From JACDDK01 sp038198445 (GTDB lineage Bacteria > Actinomycetota > Rubrobacteria > Rubrobacterales > Rubrobacteraceae): a DNA stretch of 19,869 nucleotides. Every line of letters begins with the position of its first letter. Position 1 is the first letter of the stretch. Below the pieces are notes generated by a model that was given only the letters and a program-made list of their open reading frames with translations, did no database searches and had not been told where the DNA came from. Of this stretch, positions 15,212-19,869 are shown in pieces. The DNA is taken from positions 1 through 19,869 of the forward strand of contig JBBPZZ010000120.1 of NCBI GenBank assembly GCA_038198445.1. The letters run 5' to 3'. The translations under genes were made by a program, and so were the position numbers.

Positions 15212-15918
15212 CCGAGGAGCTCTTCCTGGAGGACGCCTACCTGCGCCGGTTCGAGGCCCGTGTGGTCAAGCTCGACGGCCGGGAGGTGATCCTTGACAGG
15301 ACCTCCTTCTACCCCGGAGGCGGAGGCCAGCCGCCGGACAAGGGCACTCTCGGCATCGGCCCGATACAGGCGCTCGTGGTGGATGCGCGCCGTGAGGGAG
15401 GACAGGTCGTCCACGTCCTAGACAAGGCCATCCCGGATACGGTCAGGGATCTCAAGGGAGAGCTAGACTGGGAACGGCGCCACGCTCACATGCGCTACCA
15501 CACCGCGCTTCACGCACTCTCCGGCGTTATCTGGAGAAATTTCGACGCGAAGGTCACCGGAGGCCAGATGCGCGCCGAACGCGCCCGGATGGACTTCTCC
15601 TTCCCCGACGAATGGACCCTCGATGTCGTGGGTGAGATAGAGAGTTTGACGAATGAGGCGCTGGCCGAGGAGCGTTCGGTGAAAGTCTACGGGTTGCCGC
15701 GCCAGGAGGCGTTGAAGAACCCGGATTTGATCCGCACGCAGGTCAACCTCGTACCCGAGCGTGTGAAGACCATACGCATAGTCGAGATAGAAGGCATAGA
15801 CACCCAGGCCGACGGCGGGACTCATGTGTACAACACCAGGGAAGTTGGGCGATTGGAGATCACCGGCCACAAGAGCAAGGGCCGCCAGAACAAACGCATC
15901 GAGTTTACGCTGCGATGA
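15208..15918 (+). CDS. AlaX-type alanyl-tRNA trans-editing protein
   Basis: The 236-aa protein is a free-standing relative of the AlaRS editing domain, which removes wrongly attached amino acids from tRNA-Ala. An N-terminal part has the FYPGGGGQPPDKG motif (35-46). The editing core has the zinc HxxxH (H98, H102) and GGTHVYNTREVG with H206. The fourth zinc ligand, a cysteine in AlaRS (CGGTH), is aspartate here (D202). It is longer than AlaX-S and lacks the large C-terminal domain of AlaX-L, so it is an AlaX-M form. The TTG start overlaps the PHP stop and no separate ribosome site is visible, suggesting coupled translation. Its own stop overlaps the DUF192 gene by ATGA. Confidence 0.88.
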   Translation: MTEELFLEDAYLRRFEARVVKLDGREVILDRTSFYPGGGGQPPDKGTLGIGPIQALVVDARREGGQVVHVLDKAIPDTVRDLKGELDWERRHAHMRYHTALHALSGVIWRNFDAKVTGGQMRAERARMDFSFPDEWTLDVVGEIESLTNEALAEERSVKVYGLPRQEALKNPDLIRTQVNLVPERVKTIRIVEIEGIDTQADGGTHVYNTREVGRLEITGHKSKGRQNKRIEFTLR

Positions 15919-16421
15919 GGAAGCTGACGATAGCCCTGATCTTTCTCGTCTTATTCGCCGCGGGATGCAGTGGAGACTCCGGCGGCTCTGATAAGAACGC
16001 CGGTACCGCAAAGGCCTCCGGGGATGAGACGACTGCTTCCGCGTCCGGGCTTCAGGCCATTACCATCGACGCCTCCGGCGGCGAGAAGGTGAAGATGAAA
16101 GTCGAGATCGCGGACAGCCCGGCGGAGCAAGAGAAGGGCCTCATGTTCCGTAAGTCTCTCGGTAAGGACCGGGGCATGCTCTTTGTCTTCCCGGACGAGC
16201 AGGTGCGCTCGTTCTGGATGAAGAACACTCTAATCCCGCTCTCCATAGCCTACATCGACGCCGAGGGACGCATCATTGACGTCCAGGAGATGAAAGCCCT
16301 GGACGATCAGCCACCCCACTACGTCTCCGCCGAGCCGGCCAAATACGCCCTCGAAGCGAACAAGGGCTTCTTCGAGCAACGCAAGGTGAAGGTGGGGAAC
16401 AGGGTCGAGCTGCCCGACTGA
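15915..16421 (+). CDS. DUF192 lipoprotein
   Basis: The 168-aa protein begins with a lipoprotein signal peptide, with lipobox LFAAGC and the modified cysteine C18. A Gly/Ser/Thr-rich linker to about residue 45 follows, then a full DUF192 domain (about 58-166) with its hallmarks KGLMFRKSL, GMLFVFP and FWMKNTLIPLSIAYID. DUF192 proteins are small beta-barrel proteins of unknown function. Lipidation places it on the outer face of the membrane. Its ATG overlaps the AlaX stop, so the PHP, AlaX and DUF192 genes form one operon. The 47-bp gap to the convergent amidase gene has no good terminator. Confidence 0.9.
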   Translation: MRKLTIALIFLVLFAAGCSGDSGGSDKNAGTAKASGDETTASASGLQAITIDASGGEKVKMKVEIADSPAEQEKGLMFRKSLGKDRGMLFVFPDEQVRSFWMKNTLIPLSIAYIDAEGRIIDVQEMKALDDQPPHYVSAEPAKYALEANKGFFEQRKVKVGNRVELPD

Positions 16422-16468
16422 GGTTTTTCGAAGTTACGGGCGAGTTCCCGAGAGTTTATTGGGAGGGG

Positions 16469-16990
16469 CTAGGAATTGGCGAAATGCCGGACGAGCCTCA
16501 TGTAGCGGCGCCAGTTCCAGTACTTGCCCGGATCCGTGTGGCAACCGGATCCCCCTCCCGGACCCGGACAACCCGGCACCTGGTAGTGTCCTATTATGTG
16601 CTTCCGGTCTATTGGGATTCGATAGTGACGGCACAGGTAGGCGGTGAGCCTCGCCGACCGGCGGTACATAGCCCTCGTGAACCACGCTTTATTGCCTATG
16701 TAGCCCTCGTGCTCGATGCCTATGGAGTGGACATTGTGGGGCCAGTAACCGGCGTGGTAGGCGATGTTTAGGTCGCTCACCGACTGGGCTATCTTACCGT
16801 CGGAGGAGCGCACGGTGTAGTGGGCGGAGACCCCGGCGTCCGGGTTCTGGAACCAGTTCACGGCGCTCGACCACGACCCTTGCGTTACGTGGATGATGAT
16901 CCTTGTGATCTGGTAATCTGACTCGCGGTTTGCCGAGGTGTAGTTCTTGGAGCTCGCCGGATACCACACGACCGAGGGCTTGGATATCAT
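16469..16990 (-). CDS. N-acetylmuramoyl-L-alanine amidase domain (second half of a split gene)
   Basis: The 173-aa frame is an Amidase_2/PGRP domain, which cuts the bond between muramic acid and the stem peptide of peptidoglycan. The zinc site is H34 (IIIHVTQGS), H135 (HIIGHYQVPG) and D153 (CHTDPGKYWNW). SAHYTVRSSDGKIAQ, IAYHAGYW and HSIGIEHEGY complete the fold. No signal peptide is present, although the substrate is outside the cell. The ATG overlaps the stop of the upstream Tat-exported frame by ATGA and has a GGGGG run 6 nt before it. In Streptomyces, as I recall, both parts are one protein, so this may be the 3' half of a split or frameshifted gene. Confidence 0.88.
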   Translation of the reverse strand: MISKPSVVWYPASSKNYTSANRESDYQITRIIIHVTQGSWSSAVNWFQNPDAGVSAHYTVRSSDGKIAQSVSDLNIAYHAGYWPHNVHSIGIEHEGYIGNKAWFTRAMYRRSARLTAYLCRHYRIPIDRKHIIGHYQVPGCPGPGGGSGCHTDPGKYWNWRRYMRLVRHFANS

Positions 16991-17697
16991 CGTCGACCCC
17001 CGGAAGCCGATCCCGCGAGCGCCGGAATCGAGAGCTTCTCACCAGCGCTCGTCTTCGCTTCTGCCTCCTTCTCGAGCGCTTCCCGGAGCTGATCGGCGTA
17101 GAGCTCCCCGCCGCCGACACCCGAGACCGCCGTGAAGTTCTTGCCGGGCGCTCTTCCTCTGCCAGAAACAGCCTTTAGATATCCGGAAGGATCCTGGGGC
17201 TTCTTTCCCCCGATCGCCTCCGCAAGAAGCGCCGCTCCACCGCGGATGTTCGCGGCTCGATCCGTCTTGAGGTCCTCCTCGGAGATTCCGGTGAGCCGCG
17301 ATGCCTCACCCAAAGTATCCGAGGTCGGGTTCTGCACGAGACCCATGATCCCGTAAGATCCCCAGCCGTGGATGTCGCCCTTCTCGTACCGGTTGCTGTC
17401 CGGGTCCGGCATCTCCCCGCGCGTGTTCACGTAGCCCATCGCGAGCAATATGCCAACCGGCAAACCATACTCCTTTGCCGCCTCCTCGAACTCCGACTGA
17501 AGTGTGTCAGATCCGCCGGAAGGCTCCTGAGCTCTTGCGGACGTAGCCCCAGACACACCAAAGAGCGTCGCAACGCCCACCCCGGTGCTCGCCAGCTTCA
17601 AGAATTCACGTCTTCCCATCAGGTAACTTGAGATACCGCCTGCGACCTGTCTTGAAGCCTCATCGGGACGATAACCGTCCATCTCGTCTCGCCGCAC
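16987..17697 (-). CDS. Tat-exported N-terminal half of an amidase
   Basis: The 236-aa product starts with a twin-arginine signal, GRREFLKLAS (R29-R30), a hydrophobic stretch and an ARA/Q cleavage site after A56. A helical domain follows (about 62-215: EYGLPVGILLAMGYVNTRGE, SYGIMGL, DTLGEASRLTGISEEDLKTDRAANIRGGAALLAEA). This resembles the lytic-transglycosylase-like region that precedes the amidase domain in actinobacterial enzymes. The frame is open from 17883, but the start chosen is GTG 17697: AAGGAGG (17706-17712) lies 8 nt upstream and a strong promoter sits just above. The frame ends 10 nt after a run of five G and continues one base out of frame in the amidase. Confidence 0.85.
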   Translation of the reverse strand: MRRDEMDGYRPDEASRQVAGGISSYLMGRREFLKLASTGVGVATLFGVSGATSARAQEPSGGSDTLQSEFEEAAKEYGLPVGILLAMGYVNTRGEMPDPDSNRYEKGDIHGWGSYGIMGLVQNPTSDTLGEASRLTGISEEDLKTDRAANIRGGAALLAEAIGGKKPQDPSGYLKAVSGRGRAPGKNFTAVSGVGGGELYADQLREALEKEAEAKTSAGEKLSIPALAGSASGGRR

Positions 17698-17745
17698 GGA
17701 TGCCCCCTCCTTTAAGCGACTGTTTCTACCTGTTGATGCGGGGCC

Positions 17746-17774
17746 ATTATGCCAGCCAACGGTATGCATTTCAA
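17746..17774 (-). promoter_or_regulatory. Promoter of the amidase locus
   Basis: The minus strand reads TTGAAA (17769-17774), a 17-nt spacer and CATAAT (17746-17751), each 5 of 6 to consensus. Predicted transcription starts near 17739, about 42 nt before the GTG. It lies inside the longer open frame, which supports the downstream start. The rest of the gap to 17923 holds no gene I can support. Confidence 0.6.
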
Positions 17775-17923
17775 CGCTTGAGATGTAGTGAAAAATCAGG
17801 ACATGAATAGCCCGGCATATGGCTCGGTGGGCCTCTCTAGCGGTCTGATCATTCCATGACAGGAGATAGCGGCCATGGACCAAATTGTTTCGGCTGCTAA
17901 CTTATCGCTCTTTGGTTAGGAAG

Positions 17924-18406
17924 CTAGACTCTGATCTCCACCTCCGCCCCGACGAAGACCGACTGGTTTAGCGGCAGCGTCGCAACGCCGGGGGCGGCGC
18001 GGGCGTGCGTCCCGGCTTCGGGGCCGTAGAGGTCCAGGATCAGATCGGAGAACCCGTTGATGACACTCGCCGTTCCCTCGAAACCCGGCACGGCGTTGAC
18101 GAGCCCGTAGACCATCAGCCACGCGCTGACCCGGTCGAGGTCTCCAAGCTCGCGCTTGAGGCTGGCGAGCACGGAGAGCGCGGCCCTGCGCGCCGCCTCG
18201 TAAGCTGCTTCTGGCGAGACCTCCGCGCCCACCTTGCCAAACGGCCCAGAGATCGAGCCATCCGGGTTTAGCGGGCCGTGTCCGCTGACGTAGGCCCGGT
18301 CGCCGCGTACTCGCACCCACGCGAAAGACAGCTCGACCCCCGGAGGAAGTCGTATCGGTTCCGGGAGCACGAGCCCCAATTCTTTCAGCCTGGCTTCGAT
18401 CTTCAA
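17924..18406 (-). CDS. RidA/YjgF family protein
   Basis: The 160-aa product resembles the RidA (YjgF/YER057c/UK114) family, which hydrolyses reactive enamine/imine intermediates. Matches are RAYVSGHGPLNPDGSISGPFGKVG (start of the core), EAARRAALSVLASLKRELGDLDRVSAWLMVYGLVNAVPGF and HARAAPGVATLPLNQSVFVGAEVEIRV. It belongs to the longer group of RidA-like proteins often found in actinobacteria; whether it keeps deaminase activity is unknown. The frame is open from 18562, but the TTG at 18406 has AGGAG 7 nt upstream and the added 52 residues match nothing in the family. It is on the same strand as the cupin gene upstream, about 166 nt away. Confidence 0.85.
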   Translation of the reverse strand: MKIEARLKELGLVLPEPIRLPPGVELSFAWVRVRGDRAYVSGHGPLNPDGSISGPFGKVGAEVSPEAAYEAARRAALSVLASLKRELGDLDRVSAWLMVYGLVNAVPGFEGTASVINGFSDLILDLYGPEAGTHARAAPGVATLPLNQSVFVGAEVEIRV

Positions 18407-18558
18407 CGTTTTTCTCCTCTCCCACGCGTGTGATCTGGGCTTGCTGAGTCGAATATCCTCGAACCAGCGAAACGGCGCCGTCTGCGTCTCGTCCGGTCTT
18501 ATGGAGACCGATGCGCTTCGGTACGAACGCATATTCGATAATGTTAGCGCATAGCGCC

Positions 18559-18582
18559 GCATCCTCTAGAGGTTAAGGATGC
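18559..18582 (-). terminator. Stem-loop over the cupin gene stop codon
   Basis: GCATCCT/AGGATGC, 7 bp with a 10-nt loop, encloses the stop codon of the cupin gene (18573-18575). There is no T-run on the minus strand, so termination is uncertain. The remaining gap to the RidA start shows no clear promoter. Confidence 0.3.
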
Positions 18583-19100
18583 TCCGCCTTGTAGCCGAGC
18601 ATCCTGGCTATGGGCGCGAGTACCGCAAACAGCGTCCTCTGCACAGGCCACGGCAGGCTGGTAAGCCGTATCTCGTCTCCGAAGTAGGGTACTCCCACCG
18701 CCATCTGCAATAGCGAAGGCAGGCCTTTCTCGTTGAGTTTGCCGTCTTGCGCGAGGCCGAAGAACGACTCGAAGAACCTATCTATCTTCAAGGCTGGGCG
18801 GAACCACTGGATGGCATGAGCCTCCTCCTCGCCGTCGTTCCAGAAATGATGGGGCGTATTGGCCGGGATGGTTATGGACTCCCCCACCTTCACCGAACGC
18901 TCCACGCCGTTCATATGGAAGCGCAGCGAACCGGAGATCACCTCGGCGCCGCTCTCCTGGAAGGGATGGACGTGCTCGGGTTCGGGGACATTGGTGGGCG
19001 GGTTGTAGGTGTCGATCCTTACCAGAGCCTTGCTGGTCTCCAGGAACACCATCCTCTGGCCCGTGCGCGGGTTCGTGATCTCGTCGCCTGTCTTAGCCAT
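18573..19100 (-). CDS. Cupin-domain protein
   Basis: The 175-aa product has a single conserved beta-barrel cupin at about 40-102. Motif 1 is HVHPFQESGAEVISG with metal ligands H43, H45 and E49; motif 2 is GESITIPANTPHHFW with H84. A C-terminal extension (about 103-175) is helical and partly hydrophobic (PWPVQRTLFAVLAPIARML). Metal binding is likely; the reaction, if any, is unknown. The frame is open from 19223, but the ATG at 19100 has AGGAAGGA a few bases upstream and starts at the point where the family-like sequence begins. The extra upstream codons carry a relic resembling the C-terminal part of this same protein. Confidence 0.85.
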   Translation of the reverse strand: MAKTGDEITNPRTGQRMVFLETSKALVRIDTYNPPTNVPEPEHVHPFQESGAEVISGSLRFHMNGVERSVKVGESITIPANTPHHFWNDGEEEAHAIQWFRPALKIDRFFESFFGLAQDGKLNEKGLPSLLQMAVGVPYFGDEIRLTSLPWPVQRTLFAVLAPIARMLGYKAEHP

Positions 19101-19185
19101 GATTTCCTTCCTGATTGGACGCCGGGTTATCGGTGTCCTTCTCCTCGCCGCTGTACTTCGGGTAGCTGGATCTGTGACGACCAAA

Positions 19186-19214
19186 CCGGCTATGGAGCCG
19201 AGTACTGCAAACAG
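19186..19214 (-). pseudogene. Possible relic of a duplicated cupin 3' end
   Basis: These 29 bp match 18604-18632, near the end of the cupin gene, at 24 positions. On the minus strand they read in the same phase: LFAVLGSIAG here against LFAVLAPIAR in the cupin. Similarity stops on both sides. The piece lies upstream of the cupin on the same strand, as expected for the last remains of a tandem copy. The flanks (19101-19185 and 19215-19330) hold no other gene; an AT-rich patch at 19222-19240 has TATAAT-like boxes on both strands. Confidence 0.4.
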
Positions 19215-19330
19215 ATCAATCATCTATAATTGTACTTTAGTGTCCACTCACGCCTGGGCGCATCCCTCAAACGAGTGATTCTTGCTCGATTTGTCTTTCA
19301 AACTCTGTCCTTTCTCTTCCAGGCCGCGTC

Positions 19331-19869
19331 TCAGTTGGCCGCGCGGAAGGTGATGCCGTCGAGGGAGAACCAACTCGGGATACCGATCTCCGGGATCACC
19401 TTCCCATCGGGTGTGATGGTCGCCCGTCCCAGCTTGCTTTCAGAGATGGTGACCTGGACCTCTCGCCTGGCCGGCTGTAGCCCGCGGGCAGCGTGAAGAT
19501 CCCTCCAAGAGAAGGGCTCGGCCCGATGCAGTGGATAGCGTCGCCGGGGTTGAAGTCGCATCCGTATGCCGAGACGAGGCCCTTGAGATGAACGACACCG
19601 GAGGGGTCCTTGAAGAAGGCGGCGCTGTTGTGGTTGGTGTCGAAGTTCTGCCATCCGCACGGGTGGGCCTCTTCGGCATCCGCGCAACCGGCATCAGTGG
19701 AGAACGGCGGCTCGCCTGCGGCGCCGACCTCATGCCAGGGTTCGGCGCCCTTGGTCGCGAAATCGGTAGAGTCCTTGCCGTCGAGCTTGTCGGCGTTTAG
19801 GTCGGTAACCACCTTGTTGGAGTTGACCTTTATGGGCGCCACATTGTTGGCTGGTACGGCTCTCCCCAA
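19331..19869 (-). pseudogene. Frameshifted secreted/surface protein, 5' end beyond the window
   Basis: Two overlapping frames give one protein. The first runs in from the right edge to about 19477 and includes NSNKVVTDLNADKLDGKDSTDFA, a motif I recall from actinobacterial surface or tail-fibre-like proteins, then CGWQNFDTNHNSAAFFKDPSGVVHLKGLV and GGIFTLPAGY. The second runs from there to the stop at 19331 (PARREVQVTISES, GRATITPDGKVIPEIG, FSLDGITFRAAN). One missing base near 19474-19477 would join them as ...LPAGY-x-PARREV.... Without that base the first frame continues as unrelated, low-complexity sequence to 19396. The break is either a real mutation or an error in the sequence. Function unknown. 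Confidence 0.7.

Noticed and set aside
16422..16468. A terminator between the DUF192 and amidase genes
   Set aside because: Only a 4-bp CGGG/CCCG stem could be found, too weak to call.
17698..17883. A longer N-terminus for the Tat-exported amidase half
   Set aside because: A consensus-like promoter (17746-17774) and AAGGAGG lie inside it, and it would bury the Tat signal.

Overview
This is a stretch of ordinary chromosome from a high-GC Gram-positive bacterium. The best guess is an actinobacterium close to Rubrobacter. This is an inference from GC-rich codon use, a SigK/RskA-type sigma/anti-sigma pair, GTG and TTG starts, a Tat-exported amidase of actinobacterial type, a PIG-V-type mannosyltransferase and the ADKLDGKDS motif at the right edge. 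I see no insertion sequence, prophage, CRISPR array or rRNA.

Layout. Positions 1-300 hold structured DNA and a tRNA-Ser(GCU). A YihY/BrkB membrane protein follows on the minus strand, then a divergent ECF sigma factor and its zinc-finger anti-sigma factor. A large five-PAS sensor histidine kinase (minus) and an OmpR-type response regulator (plus) are divergent, with overlapping promoters in a very short gap. After a cluster of nested repeats comes topB, apparently leaderless, followed by a tightly packed plus-strand set: FAD-dependent oxidoreductase, ABC ATPase, ABC-2 permease and PIG-V-like mannosyltransferase. Next are folB and cax (minus; cax is upstream of folB), then a plus-strand overlapping trio: PHP phosphatase, AlaX trans-editing protein and DUF192 lipoprotein. 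The right end is all minus strand: an amidase split over two overlapping frames, a RidA-like protein, a cupin protein with a relic of a second copy upstream, and a frameshifted secreted or surface protein cut by the window edge.

The genes fall into small independent functional sets: stress/envelope signalling (sigma/anti-sigma, two-component system), DNA topology, envelope export and glycosylation, calcium export with folate synthesis, translation quality control and cell-wall hydrolysis.

I did not find a clear new multi-gene system. The points most worth checking are the split Tat-amidase (two coupled genes, frameshifting or a sequence error), the perfect hairpin that buries the folB start codon, the overlapping promoters of the two-component system, the nested repeats after the response regulator, the leaderless topB and the cupin relic. 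Several start sites are placed well downstream of the longest possible frame because Shine-Dalgarno and promoter sequences demand it.
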